A DNA stretch of 64,000 bases, from assembly GCA_900635495.1 (NCBI GenBank), contig LR134136.1:620001-684000 (forward strand). Direction: 5' to 3'. Below the pieces are notes generated by a model. That model saw only the letters and a list, made by a program, of their open reading frames with translations. It did not search any database and was not told where the DNA came from. The position numbers were made by a program, and so were the translations under genes. Below, piece after piece: positions 1-8,582 of the stretch. Every line of letters begins with the position of its first letter. Positions within the stretch are counted from its first letter, which is position 1. The DNA comes from Atlantibacter hermannii. Its GTDB lineage: Bacteria > Pseudomonadota > Gammaproteobacteria > Enterobacterales > Enterobacteriaceae.

Positions 1-621
1 CAGCCGGTTTTGAAAGCCGCGGCGGTTATACAGGCCGGTTAAAGGATCAATCATGCTCAGATCGGTGAGCGTTTTCTTTTCTTCCATCAGCTTGAACATC
101 AGGCCCTGGGCAAAGGCGTCGTTGCGCTTCTGGATCAGATGCTGAATGACGATGCCCGCCATCGGTAACAGCACGGCATACAGCATTCGAATCGTGTGCT
201 GCCCGTGATCCAACCACAGCACGGTAACAATGACCGGCAGGCAATGGCAGATGAACGCTTTAAGATTATTAATAAAGGCCAGCGCACCGACGAATAACAC
301 GCTCATTAGCGCAATGATCAGATAGGACGATTCATAAATCGGAATAAACGGCTGCTTGATATAAACATGCCACGCCCAAAGTGCGCCAAACAGCAACGAA
401 ATGAGGTTCAGGCTGATGTTGCGCGTCTGACTGACCCAGCGCCATATCAGCATGGCGATACTTAAAGAAAGGATGATTATCAGCGGCGCAGTGACCAGCT
501 TAACCCTGAATAATGGGCTCAGCATGCTAAATAATGCCGATAACGCATTAAGAAACAGAAACAGGCGTAATGAGAGCTGGTATTTCTCTTGAAGTAGCGA
601 TCGCCAGGTTTGAGACGTCAT
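1..621 (-). CDS. GGDEF-domain (diguanylate cyclase-like) membrane protein, cut by window edge
   Basis: The reverse strand is open from an ATG at 621 to the window start (207 codons, no stop). The first ~170 residues are hydrophobic and look like several membrane helices (MASE-like sensor). They are followed by the opening of a GGDEF domain, read as DPLTGLYNRRGF. The catalytic GGDEF motif itself lies outside the window, so cyclase activity cannot be confirmed. Family knowledge: such proteins make cyclic-di-GMP at the inner membrane in response to a signal sensed by the N-terminal helices. It is divergent from the small gene at 876, with an AT-rich spacer between them. The exact family member was not recognised. 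Confidence 0.75.
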   Translation of the reverse strand, partial: MTSQTWRSLLQEKYQLSLRLFLFLNALSALFSMLSPLFRVKLVTAPLIIILSLSIAMLIWRWVSQTRNISLNLISLLFGALWAWHVYIKQPFIPIYESSYLIIALMSVLFVGALAFINNLKAFICHCLPVIVTVLWLDHGQHTIRMLYAVLLPMAGIVIQHLIQKRNDAFAQGLMFKLMEEKKTLTDLSMIDPLTGLYNRRGFQNRL

Positions 622-875
622 ATCTAAGTCGTTGTTTTTACGCGCTATGTCAGGTTGAGGTGAGATAAAGGCAAACAGGCGGAAATTAAGGCATTATCGA
701 TCCGGAATTAGTGATCTTTATCAATTTGCTCAATCTATCACCTTCATCAATTCGTGTCATTAGCTGCCCGAAAAACTCACTGCGCGCTGAACAACTCAAA
801 CTTGAAAATGAGAATTTATATCATATGATATGGGTTATCATTACCATTTGAGTTATCGATTTAAGAGGTGGAGCC

Positions 876-1112
876 GTGTTGCAACGAGCGTTGGAAAGTG
901 GATGGGGGATCGTGGTGCCGGGCCTGATCGTCGCGTTACTGGCGTTTAACGGATTAACCTTCGAACAATGGCGGGGCGTTGTCGTACTGGCATTGCTGGC
1001 GACATCCGCCATGCTGTACCACAAACGTTTACGTCACTTCGTGTTGTTACCGTCATGCGTAGCACTGATCAGCGGATTAATGCTGGTGGCGTTAAATTTA
1101 CGAGGGTATTAA
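876..1112 (+). CDS. yjjZ: DUF1435 small inner-membrane protein (YjjZ-like)
   Basis: A 78-residue protein starting at GTG 876, preceded by an AGGTGGAG ribosome-binding site. It contains about three hydrophobic segments (VVPGLIVALLAF, VVVLALLATSAM, VALISGLMLVAL) separated by a YHKRLRHFVLLPS loop. The length, the loop and the position just before the leu tRNA cluster and rsmC match YjjZ/DUF1435 of enterobacteria. The function is unknown. The predicted location is the inner membrane. Confidence 0.75.
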   Translation: MLQRALESGWGIVVPGLIVALLAFNGLTFEQWRGVVVLALLATSAMLYHKRLRHFVLLPSCVALISGLMLVALNLRGY

Positions 1113-1144
1113 AGGGGATATTAACGAAGAGAGGGGGCAAAACG

Positions 1145-1231
1145 TGGTGCGAAGAGAGGGACTTGAACCCTCACGCCCGTTAAGGCACTAACACCTGAAG
1201 CTAGCGCGTCTACCAATTCCGCCACCTTCGC
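1145..1231 (-). tRNA. leuV: tRNA-Leu(CAG), copy 3 in transcription order
   Basis: An 87-nt leucine tRNA with encoded CCA, read on the minus strand: GCGAAGGTGG acceptor, CAG anticodon between GCTT and GTGTTAG, a long variable arm typical of Leu tRNAs, and GGTTCAAGTCC T-loop. It is the last of three tandem copies. Its variable arm differs from the other two by a paired change (GCC/GGC instead of GTC/GAC), so the stem is preserved. The symbol follows E. coli leuQPV; which copy maps to which name is inferred from order only. Confidence 0.95.
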
Positions 1232-1260
1232 ACAGGGTAAAATCAATATCGTCATCGCAT

Positions 1261-1347
1261 TGGTGCGAAGAGAGGGACTTGAACCCTCACGTCCGTTAAG
1301 ACACTAACACCTGAAGCTAGCGCGTCTACCAATTCCGCCACCTTCGC
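1261..1347 (-). tRNA. leuP: tRNA-Leu(CAG), copy 2
   Basis: An 87-nt tRNA-Leu with encoded CCA, CAG anticodon and long variable arm. It appears identical to the copy at 1377 and is separated from its neighbours by 29-nt spacers, as expected for one polycistronic tRNA precursor. Confidence 0.95.
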
Positions 1348-1376
1348 GCAGTGCGAACGATATTTTGCGTGGTTGT

Positions 1377-1463
1377 TGGTGCGAAGAGAGGGACTTGAAC
1401 CCTCACGTCCGTTAAGACACTAACACCTGAAGCTAGCGCGTCTACCAATTCCGCCACCTTCGC
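1377..1463 (-). tRNA. leuQ: tRNA-Leu(CAG), copy 1
   Basis: First of three tandem tRNA-Leu(CAG) genes in transcription order: 87 nt, CCA encoded, CAG anticodon. The promoter should lie in the short interval between 1464 and the rsmC 3' end at 1586. Confidence 0.95.
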
Positions 1464-1585
1464 GTACCAGCAATACCAGGAAGTATTGCAACCACGGAGG
1501 CGCATTCTAGATGTTTTCTGAGCGTCGTCAACAGTTAATTTGGTGTCGCTTTCCTGATTGGCTTAAAAAGCGACACCCGTCAGAT

Positions 1586-2617
1586 TTAGCGCTTCTTCGC
1601 ACCGCGTCCCATCACGGCGCGATAGACCTTAAAACGCCCGGTTTGCGCCAGCACTTCATGGTTGCCGAATGCTTCATCCAGCACATTCGGATAAGGCAGA
1701 AACGCATTCGCCACGATGCGCAATTCACCACCAATATTCAAATGGCGCACCGCGCCGCGAATCAACTGCTGCGCGGCATCGAGGCTGGTTTGCATCCCAT
1801 CGTGGAAGGGCGGGTTTGAGATGATCATATCGAAGCGGCCATTCACATCGGAATAGACGTTACTGGCCAGTACCTGACCTTCTATCCCGTTGGCGGCCAG
1901 CGTGGCTTTCGCCGCTTCAACCGCAGACGCGCCGACATCAGTTAAGGTCAAGCGCACTTTCGGAGAATGGCTCGCCAGCATCACTGACAGCACGCCCGTG
2001 CCGCAGCCTACGTCCAGCACTTTGCCTTTGGTGTGCGGCGTAAAGGTAGAGAGCAGCAGTTGGCTACCCACATCCAGCCCATCGCGGCTGAACACGCCCG
2101 GCAGCGTTTTAATGGTCAGTCCGTTGAGCTGATACTCACCCCACCATGCCTCAGGGTCAAAGCTCGGCTGTTTTTCCAGACGGCCATGATACAACCCGCA
2201 ACGGCGTGCGCTGTCGATTTTAGTGAGGGGGCAAATGTCAGCAAGAATTTGCTCGGCGCTGCGCACGCCGCTGCGGTTCTCGCCCACCACAAACACATCG
2301 CAGCCAGTCGGCAGCAGCGACAGCAGGTTCATCAGCTGGAACTGGGCTTCCGGTTTATTCTTCGGCCAGTAGTAAATCAGCGTATCGCTGTCGGCAATGA
2401 AATCGGCATTCACGGTCAGGCCGTATTGGGCGTTGTCGCCCATCGACTGAGAGAGCGTCTGCCAGTGGTGATAAAATTGCGTGAAAGCGCGACTGGATGC
2501 GGTTTCAAACCGGGCGGGCAGGTCGTCCTGAAGATCTCCGGCGAACAGCACGCGGCTTTCGGCAAAATCATCACTGTGGCGCAGCAAGACTTCGCTTGCC
2601 GGGGTAAAAGCAGACAT
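1586..2617 (-). CDS. rsmC: 16S rRNA m2G1207 methyltransferase RsmC
   Basis: A 343-residue protein, the usual length of RsmC. It methylates N2 of G1207 of 16S rRNA in the 30S subunit using SAM. The N-terminal half is the degenerate methyltransferase-like domain. The C-terminal half carries the SAM site, seen as VLDVGCGTGVLSVML around residue 200, and the catalytic NPPF motif (IISNPPFHDG) around residue 265. The ATG at 2617 has an AGGAG site upstream. It is divergent from holD, the conserved enterobacterial arrangement. Confidence 0.95.
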   Translation of the reverse strand: MSAFTPASEVLLRHSDDFAESRVLFAGDLQDDLPARFETASSRAFTQFYHHWQTLSQSMGDNAQYGLTVNADFIADSDTLIYYWPKNKPEAQFQLMNLLSLLPTGCDVFVVGENRSGVRSAEQILADICPLTKIDSARRCGLYHGRLEKQPSFDPEAWWGEYQLNGLTIKTLPGVFSRDGLDVGSQLLLSTFTPHTKGKVLDVGCGTGVLSVMLASHSPKVRLTLTDVGASAVEAAKATLAANGIEGQVLASNVYSDVNGRFDMIISNPPFHDGMQTSLDAAQQLIRGAVRHLNIGGELRIVANAFLPYPNVLDEAFGNHEVLAQTGRFKVYRAVMGRGAKKR

Positions 2618-2743
2618 GAAACTCTCCTGTATAAACGTAGGCGGCGATTATATACCCGACCCGCTTCAGGCTGCACCTTTGTTGGCGCAGGCGATGTGGA
2701 TTTGCTATATTTGCGCCCTTCCGGCAATAAGGCAGATTAGGCG

Positions 2744-3157
2744 ATGACATCCCGACGCGACTGGCAATTACAGCAACTGGGCATCACCCAGTGGGTACTG
2801 CGTCGTCCGACGGCGTTGCAGGGCGAAATTGCGATTTCGCTGCCAGCGCATGTTCGTCTGGTGATGGTCGCGGAACTACTGCCGGCGCTCACGACGCCAC
2901 TTATCCGCGATTTGCTGCTCGCACTGGGCGTCACACCCGATCAGGTTTTGCCGCTGACGCCGGATCGTGTGGAAATGCTGCCGCCCGATAGCCAGTGCCT
3001 GAGTATCTGGCTCGGCGTAGAACCTCTGACCTCACTGGCAGGCACCGCATTACACACGCTAACGCTGGATGCGCTGCGCCAGGACCCTGCGGCGCGGGCC
3101 GCCTTATGGCAACAAATTTGCGAACATGAACACGATCTCTTTACTCACAAGCAGTGA
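2744..3157 (+). CDS. holD: DNA polymerase III psi subunit
   Basis: A 137-residue protein with the HolD N-terminus (MTSRRDWQLQQLGITQW) and the length of the E. coli protein. Psi binds chi (HolC) and the clamp-loader tau/gamma subunits, linking the replicase to SSB. The N-terminal segment is the clamp-loader-binding peptide. It overlaps the start of rimI by 32 bp in another frame, as in E. coli, so the two are translationally linked. Confidence 0.95.
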   Translation: MTSRRDWQLQQLGITQWVLRRPTALQGEIAISLPAHVRLVMVAELLPALTTPLIRDLLLALGVTPDQVLPLTPDRVEMLPPDSQCLSIWLGVEPLTSLAGTALHTLTLDALRQDPAARAALWQQICEHEHDLFTHKQ

Positions 3158-3569
3158 CCTCGACCAGGCGTTTGCCATTGAACAGCGCGCCCATGCGTTT
3201 CCCTGGAGTCAAAAAACTTTTGCCAGCAACCAGGGCGAGCGTTACCTCAATTTTCGCCTGGACGTAGCCGGAGAGATGGCCGCCTTTGCCATTACGCAGG
3301 TCGTACTGGATGAAGCGACGCTGTTCAATATTGCCGTCGACCCGGCTTATCAGCGCCGTGGTTTAGGGCGCCAACTGCTGGTGCATTTAATACAAGAGCT
3401 CGAACAACGCGACGTATTCACGCTGTGGCTGGAAGTCCGCGCGTCGAATGCCGCCGCCATTGCGCTTTATGAAAGCCTGGGCTTTAACGAAGCGACCATA
3501 CGCCGTAATTACTACCCCACCGCCGAGGGCCGTGAAGATGCCATCATCATGGCTCTGCCGCTGGGTTGA
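3126..3569 (+). CDS. rimI: Ribosomal protein S18 N-acetyltransferase
   Basis: A 147-residue GNAT acetyltransferase that modifies the N-terminal alanine of ribosomal protein S18. The acetyl-CoA-binding motif is visible as VDPAYQRRGLGRQLL around residue 70, and the C-terminal ALYESLGF segment is typical of the fold. A longer in-frame ORF begins at 3069, but ATG 3126 gives the RimI N-terminus and length. It overlaps holD and is followed closely by yjjG. Confidence 0.95.
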   Translation: MNTISLLTSSDLDQAFAIEQRAHAFPWSQKTFASNQGERYLNFRLDVAGEMAAFAITQVVLDEATLFNIAVDPAYQRRGLGRQLLVHLIQELEQRDVFTLWLEVRASNAAAIALYESLGFNEATIRRNYYPTAEGREDAIIMALPLG

Positions 3570-3593
3570 TACCATAACAAGACAGGTGAAGTG

Positions 3594-4271
3594 ATGAACT
3601 GGGACTGGATACTGTTTGATGCTGACGAAACGTTGTTCACTTTTGATGCGTTCGGCGGCTTACAGCGGATGTTTCTCGACTACAGCGTGACCTTTACCGC
3701 TGAAGATTTCCAAAATTACCAGGCCATCAATAAGCCATTGTGGGTCGATTACCAGAACGGGACCATTACCGCGCTGCAGTTGCAGCACGGGCGTTTCCAG
3801 AGCTGGTCTGAGCGGTTAAATGTCCAGCCCGGCGCGTTAAACGACGCTTTCCTTAATGCTATGGCGGAAATCTGCGCGCCATTACCCGGCGCGGTCTCAC
3901 TGCTTAATGCGCTTAAAGGGAAAGTGAAGCTCGGCATTATCACGAATGGTTTCACCGCCTTGCAGGAAATTCGCCTTGAGCGAACCGGCCTGCGGGACTA
4001 TTTTGATTTACTGGTGATTTCCGAGCAGGTCGGCGTGGCGAAGCCGGATGCGCGGATATTCGATTATGCGCTCGGGAAAATGGGTAATCCGCCGCGGTCA
4101 CGCGTGCTGATGGTTGGCGATACGCCGGAATCCGATATTCTGGGGGGCATCAACGCCGGGCTGGCGACCTGCTGGCTGAGCTCAAGCGGACGTACCTTGC
4201 CGCCAGAGATCAAACCCACCTGGCAGGTTGCGTCATTAAGCGAACTGGAGCAGCTGTTGTGTAAACACTAA
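3594..4271 (+). CDS. yjjG: Pyrimidine 5'-nucleotidase YjjG (HAD family)
   Basis: A 225-residue HAD-superfamily phosphatase. Family role: removes phosphate from non-canonical pyrimidine nucleotides (house-cleaning nucleotidase). The HAD motifs are in order: DADETLF at residues ~8-14 (nucleophile Asp), ITNGF near residue 115, a conserved Lys in VAKPDARIFDYAL, and GDTPESDILGG near residue 175. A GTG lies one codon upstream at 3591, but ATG 3594 gives the usual start. It lies 24 bp after rimI. Confidence 0.93.
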   Translation: MNWDWILFDADETLFTFDAFGGLQRMFLDYSVTFTAEDFQNYQAINKPLWVDYQNGTITALQLQHGRFQSWSERLNVQPGALNDAFLNAMAEICAPLPGAVSLLNALKGKVKLGIITNGFTALQEIRLERTGLRDYFDLLVISEQVGVAKPDARIFDYALGKMGNPPRSRVLMVGDTPESDILGGINAGLATCWLSSSGRTLPPEIKPTWQVASLSELEQLLCKH

Positions 4272-4373
4272 ACACTGATTGTCTGAGATTACCAGCCAGG
4301 TAAAATAGCCGCATTTTTCGAATTCCAGTCGCGCGGCCCGATTGGGCTGTGCCCTTATGAAGAAGATTTAATT

Positions 4374-5963
4374 ATGACGTTGTCTCCTTATTTGCAAGAG
4401 GTGGCCAAGCGCCGCACGTTTGCCATCATCTCTCACCCGGACGCCGGTAAAACCACCATTACTGAAAAGGTCCTGCTGTTCGGACAGGCCATTCAGACGG
4501 CCGGTACGGTAAAAGGACGCGGTTCCAGCCAGCACGCCAAATCCGACTGGATGGAAATGGAAAAGCAGCGTGGTATCTCTATTACCACCTCCGTGATGCA
4601 GTTTCCTTACCATGATTGCCTCGTGAATCTGCTGGACACCCCGGGCCACGAAGACTTCTCCGAAGATACATACCGTACGCTGACGGCGGTGGACTGCTGC
4701 CTGATGGTGATTGACGCGGCGAAAGGTGTTGAAGATCGTACCCGTAAGCTGATGGAAGTTACCCGTCTGCGTGATACACCGATCCTGACCTTTATGAACA
4801 AACTCGACCGTGACATCCGCGATCCGATGGAACTGCTGGATGAAGTCGAGCGCGAGCTGAAAATCGCCTGTTCGCCGATCACCTGGCCGATTGGCTGCGG
4901 CAAACTGTTTAAAGGCGTTTATCACCTCTATAAAGATGAAACCTATCTTTACCAGACCGGTAAAGGCCACACCATTCAGGAAGTGCGCATCGTTAAAGGG
5001 TTGAATAACCCGGAACTGGATGCTGCCGTAGGTGAAGACCTGGCCGCGCAGCTGCGCGACGAACTGGAGCTGGTGCAGGGCGCGTCCCATGAGTTCGATC
5101 ACGATTTATTCCTGAGCGGTGAAATCACCCCGGTCTTCTTCGGGACTGCGCTGGGCAACTTCGGCGTGGATCATATGCTGGATGGGCTGGTGCAATGGGC
5201 GCCCGCGCCGATGCCGCGTAAAACCGACACCCGCGAAGTGGAAGCGCAGGAAGAGAAATTCACCGGTTTCGTGTTTAAAATTCAGGCTAACATGGACCCG
5301 AAACACCGCGACCGCGTGGCGTTTATGCGTGTGGTGTCCGGTAAATATGAGAAGGGCATGAAGCTGCGCCAGGTGCGTATCGGTAAAGACGTGGTAATTT
5401 CCGACGCGCTGACCTTTATGGCGGGCGACCGTTCTCACGTGGAAGAGGCTTACCCGGGCGACATCATCGGGCTGCACAACCACGGCACCATTCAGATTGG
5501 TGATACCTTCACCCAGGGCGAGATGATGAAGTTCACCGGTATTCCGAACTTCGCGCCGGAACTGTTCCGCCGCATTCGCCTGAAAGATCCGCTTAAGCAA
5601 AAACAGCTGCTTAAAGGCCTGGTTCAGCTTTCCGAAGAGGGCGCGGTGCAGGTGTTCCGTCCACTGGTTAATAACGATCTCATCGTGGGCGCCGTGGGCG
5701 TACTGCAGTTTGATGTGGTCGTCGCCCGTCTGAAAAGCGAGTACAACGTTGAAGCGATTTACGAATCGGTTAACGTTGCCACCGCACGCTGGGTGGAAAG
5801 CCAGGACGTGAAGAAATTCGAAGAGTTCAAACGTAAAAACGAACACCAGTTGGCTCTCGATGGTGGCGATAATCTGACTTACATCGCACCGACCATGGTC
5901 AACCTCAACCTGACACAGGAACGTTATCCTGATGTCTCGTTCCGTAAAACCCGCGAACACTAA
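4374..5963 (+). CDS. prfC: Peptide chain release factor 3
   Basis: A 529-residue translational GTPase, identical in length to E. coli RF3. It recycles RF1/RF2 from the ribosome after peptide release. The G-domain motifs are complete: SHPDAGKTTIT (P-loop, residues ~20-30), LLDTPGHEDFSEDT (switch II), NKLD (G4). They are followed by EF-Tu-like domain II and the RF3-specific C-terminal domain. It has its own upstream spacer and a terminator-like hairpin just downstream. Confidence 0.97.
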   Translation: MTLSPYLQEVAKRRTFAIISHPDAGKTTITEKVLLFGQAIQTAGTVKGRGSSQHAKSDWMEMEKQRGISITTSVMQFPYHDCLVNLLDTPGHEDFSEDTYRTLTAVDCCLMVIDAAKGVEDRTRKLMEVTRLRDTPILTFMNKLDRDIRDPMELLDEVERELKIACSPITWPIGCGKLFKGVYHLYKDETYLYQTGKGHTIQEVRIVKGLNNPELDAAVGEDLAAQLRDELELVQGASHEFDHDLFLSGEITPVFFGTALGNFGVDHMLDGLVQWAPAPMPRKTDTREVEAQEEKFTGFVFKIQANMDPKHRDRVAFMRVVSGKYEKGMKLRQVRIGKDVVISDALTFMAGDRSHVEEAYPGDIIGLHNHGTIQIGDTFTQGEMMKFTGIPNFAPELFRRIRLKDPLKQKQLLKGLVQLSEEGAVQVFRPLVNNDLIVGAVGVLQFDVVVARLKSEYNVEAIYESVNVATARWVESQDVKKFEEFKRKNEHQLALDGGDNLTYIAPTMVNLNLTQERYPDVSFRKTREH

Positions 5964-5973
5964 TCCCCTCTCA

Positions 5974-5996
5974 GGGCGCGGCACACGCCGCGTCCC
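5974..5996 (+). terminator. Terminator-like hairpin after prfC
   Basis: GGGCGCGGC pairs with GCCGCGTCC around an ACAC loop, 10 bp after the prfC stop. The following T-tract is broken (CTTTTCCTGTCTTTTT), so efficiency is uncertain. Confidence 0.55.
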
Positions 5997-6379
5997 GTCA
6001 CTTTTCCTGTCTTTTTAGTCCCTTGCGGATTGTTCTTAATTTCCTTTAAATCCTGCCGGTTTGTTCATTTTTCGCTCAGCCAGCCATGCGTTTTCAAGAT
6101 TGTGATCTATATTTAACAAAGTGATGAACAGATTGCCGGGTTAATGTGTCACTTATTTTTAATATTATGACTGTTAATGCTGCCATTTGTCTCCACTGCG
6201 ATATTAATAACTAAAGATGTCAATGAGATGTGAAAAGGTAGTGAACATGATGATTGCTGCTGTAATCCGTTGATTCTTGGTGATTTAGCAATGGCTATGT
6301 GCCAGTTGCTGTTTAAGGAGAAGCTGTTGAGTAAGCAGCTCAAGGCTCAAATTCTGAGCAAACCTACAGGAATGAATCG
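5997..6379 (+). promoter_or_regulatory. osmY upstream region, no gene seen
   Basis: About 380 bp of AT-rich DNA between the prfC hairpin and osmY, with no convincing reading frame on either strand. In E. coli the osmY promoter is a model sigma-S promoter modulated by Lrp, CRP and IHF. The AT-rich tract here is compatible with that, but I could not assign a single -10 element with confidence. Confidence 0.4.
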
Positions 6380-7003
6380 ATGAATAAGACTAAGATTTCA
6401 AAAACTCTGATGGCTGTGATGTTGGGCTCTGCACTGGCTTCCGGTTCTGCGTTTGCAGCAAACGAAACCACTAACAAAGTCGAATCAACGGCGGATAGCG
6501 CAGGGCAAAAAATCGATAGCTCTATGAATAAAGTCGGTAATTTCATGGATGACAGTGCTATCACAGCGAAAGTTAAAGCGGCTCTGGTGGATCATGAAAA
6601 TATCAAGAGCACCGATATTTCAGTAGAAACCAATAAGAAAGTCGTCACCCTCAGCGGCTTTGTAGAAAGCCAGGCGCAGGCTGAAGAAGCCGTTAAAGTC
6701 GCCAAAGGTGTAGAAGGCGTGGATTCTGTCAGCGACAAACTGCATGTACGCGACGGTAAATCTGAATCCAAATCTGACTCTGCGAAGGGTTACGCCGGTG
6801 ACGCCGCCACGACCAGTGAAATTAAAGCCAAATTCCTGGCTGATGACATCGTTCCTTCACGAAAAGTGAAGGTTGAGACCACCGATGGCGTGGTACAGCT
6901 TTCCGGTACGGTTGAGTCGAAAGCACAGTCTGAACGTGCCGAGAGCATCGCCAAAGCCATTGATGGTGTGAAAAGCGTTAAAAACGATCTGAAGGTTGAG
7001 TAA
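6380..7003 (+). CDS. osmY: Periplasmic osmotically induced chaperone OsmY
   Basis: A 207-residue protein, slightly longer than the E. coli 201. A Sec signal peptide occupies residues ~1-28 (KTLMAVMLGSALASGSAFA|AN). Two BON domains follow (about 55-125 and 135-207), recognisable by the repeated ITAKVKAAL and VVTLSGFVES / VVQLSGTVES patterns. Family role: periplasmic chaperone/lipid-interacting protein induced in stationary phase and by hyperosmolarity. ytjA follows 129 bp downstream. Confidence 0.95.
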   Translation: MNKTKISKTLMAVMLGSALASGSAFAANETTNKVESTADSAGQKIDSSMNKVGNFMDDSAITAKVKAALVDHENIKSTDISVETNKKVVTLSGFVESQAQAEEAVKVAKGVEGVDSVSDKLHVRDGKSESKSDSAKGYAGDAATTSEIKAKFLADDIVPSRKVKVETTDGVVQLSGTVESKAQSERAESIAKAIDGVKSVKNDLKVE

Positions 7004-7132
7004 TTCACACCACGAAACCCCCTCTCCTGGCAAACCCCGGGAGAGATGGTAAGCATCAGCACCAGATAAACACCGCCAGCAAGAAACTTGCTAAGAAGCG
7101 GTAGTAATTAAACTATGGTAAAGGAGAGTCTT

Positions 7133-7294
7133 ATGTTTCGTTGGGGCATTATTTTTCTTGTGATTGCGTTGATTGCCGCGGCATTAGGCTTTGGTGGCCT
7201 GGCCGGTACGGCAGCGGGCGCAGCGAAAATCGTCTTCGTCGTGGGTATCATTCTGTTCCTGGTGAGCCTGTTTATGGGTCGTAGACGTCCATAG
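7133..7294 (+). CDS. ytjA: DUF1328 small membrane protein YtjA
   Basis: A 53-residue protein starting at ATG 7133 after a GGAGAG ribosome-binding site. It has two hydrophobic helices (WGIIFLVIALIAAALGF and KIVFVVGIILFLVSLF) and a basic tail (GRRRP), the pattern of the DUF1328 family. It is predicted in the inner membrane with unknown function. Its position directly after osmY is conserved in enterobacteria. A strong hairpin follows the stop codon. Confidence 0.92.
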   Translation: MFRWGIIFLVIALIAAALGFGGLAGTAAGAAKIVFVVGIILFLVSLFMGRRRP

Positions 7295-7323
7295 ACGTGA
7301 TGAATTCGCTTAAGTAAAATCGT

Positions 7324-7348
7324 AAAGCCAGTCACTGTGACTGGCTTT
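7324..7348 (+). terminator. Terminator-like hairpin after ytjA
   Basis: An 11-bp perfect stem (AAAGCCAGTCA / TGACTGGCTTT) with a 3-nt loop, 29 bp after ytjA. It is flanked by short T/A tracts. Confidence 0.75.
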
Positions 7349-7508
7349 CACGATTTCAGGTTTTAAAAAATAATGATAAGTGTACGGGTACGATTTACCG
7401 TCTCAAGTAAAAACAGAAATACGTGTGTTTATGGCGATATAAATATTAACATGTTGTTTGTTGGCAGATTTTTGCCATTTACAAACACAGTGAAAACAGG
7501 AAAGCAGG

Positions 7509-8582
7509 GTGGGACAACGTATTCCCGTTACGCTCGGCAACATTGCGCCGCTTGCGTTAAAACCGTTTCGTCCCGGAAAGCTTGCCCTTGTATGTGAAGG
7601 GGGCGGGCAGCGTGGGATTTTTACTGCCGGCGTGCTGGACGAATTCATGCGCGCAAATTTCAACCCGTTCGATACTTTTCTTGGCACCTCTGCCGGTGCG
7701 CAAAACCTTTCCGCTTATCTGTGTAACCAGCCGGGATATGCCCGCCGCGTCATCACGCGCTACACCACCAGCCGCGAATTTTTCGATCCCGTTCGCTTTG
7801 TACGCGGCGGAAACCTGATTGACCTTGACTGGTTGACTGAGGCCACCTCAAGCAAAATGCCGCTGGCGATGGACACCGCAGCACGGCTGTTCGACGACGG
7901 GAAAGCATTCTATATGTGTGCCTGTCGCAGTGACGATTACACGCCTGGCTATTTTTCACCGACTCACTCCACCTGGCTTGATATCCTGCGGGCGTCCAGC
8001 GCTATTCCGGGCTTTTACCGGACAGGCGTAATGCTGGATGGCGTCAGCTATCAGGACGGCGGCATCAGCGACGCGGTGCCAGTACGCGAGGCCGCACGTT
8101 TAGGCGCGAATACCCTGGTGGTGATCCGCACCGTACCCTCGCAGATGTACTACACCCCGCAATGGTTCAAGCGCATGGAGCGCTGGATGACCGACAGCAG
8201 CCTGCAACCGCTGCTTAACCTGGTGCAACATCACGAAAAAACTTACCGGGAAATCCAGCAGTTCATTGAAAAACCGCCCGGCAAACTGCGGATTTTCGAA
8301 ATTTACCCGCCGAAGCCGTTGCTGAGTATGGCGTTGGGCAGTCGCGTGCCGACCCTGCTTGAAGATTACAAAATGGGCCGTCTGTGCGGACGCTATTTCC
8401 TGGCAACGGTAGGTAAATTACTGGTGCCGACGCCGCCCGTGTTGCGCCATGCGCCGCGTATTAACGCGCCTGCGCCGCTGGTTGTGCCGCCTGCGACGGT
8501 CGCCAACGACGCCGTTGCCGCACCGTTAATTGACGCGCCACAGGCTAACGATCCCACCTTTCAAAATGAGGATCTGGCGTGA
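7509..8582 (+). CDS. yjjU: Patatin-like phospholipase YjjU
   Basis: A 357-residue patatin-family protein from GTG 7509. The glycine-rich oxyanion segment is GGGQRG (residues ~33-38), the nucleophile elbow is GTSAG (~60-64, Ser nucleophile), and the catalytic Asp is in the DGG motif (QDGGISDAVP, ~180). Family role: cytoplasmic lipid acyl hydrolase/esterase; the physiological substrate is unknown. The C-terminal ~60 residues are Ala/Pro-rich and probably flexible. Its stop overlaps the yjjV start by 4 bp, indicating coupled translation. Confidence 0.92.
   Translation: MGQRIPVTLGNIAPLALKPFRPGKLALVCEGGGQRGIFTAGVLDEFMRANFNPFDTFLGTSAGAQNLSAYLCNQPGYARRVITRYTTSREFFDPVRFVRGGNLIDLDWLTEATSSKMPLAMDTAARLFDDGKAFYMCACRSDDYTPGYFSPTHSTWLDILRASSAIPGFYRTGVMLDGVSYQDGGISDAVPVREAARLGANTLVVIRTVPSQMYYTPQWFKRMERWMTDSSLQPLLNLVQHHEKTYREIQQFIEKPPGKLRIFEIYPPKPLLSMALGSRVPTLLEDYKMGRLCGRYFLATVGKLLVPTPPVLRHAPRINAPAPLVVPPATVANDAVAAPLIDAPQANDPTFQNEDLA

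Noticed and set aside
1145..1463. Short-spaced tandem repeats that could suggest a CRISPR array
   Set aside because: The three 87-bp repeats are complete tRNA-Leu genes with CCA ends. No other regularly spaced repeats were found in the window.
4368..5984. Long minus-strand ORFs opposite prfC (244 and 292 codons)
   Set aside because: They are antisense shadows of a highly biased, GC-rich gene, and no family resemblance was seen.
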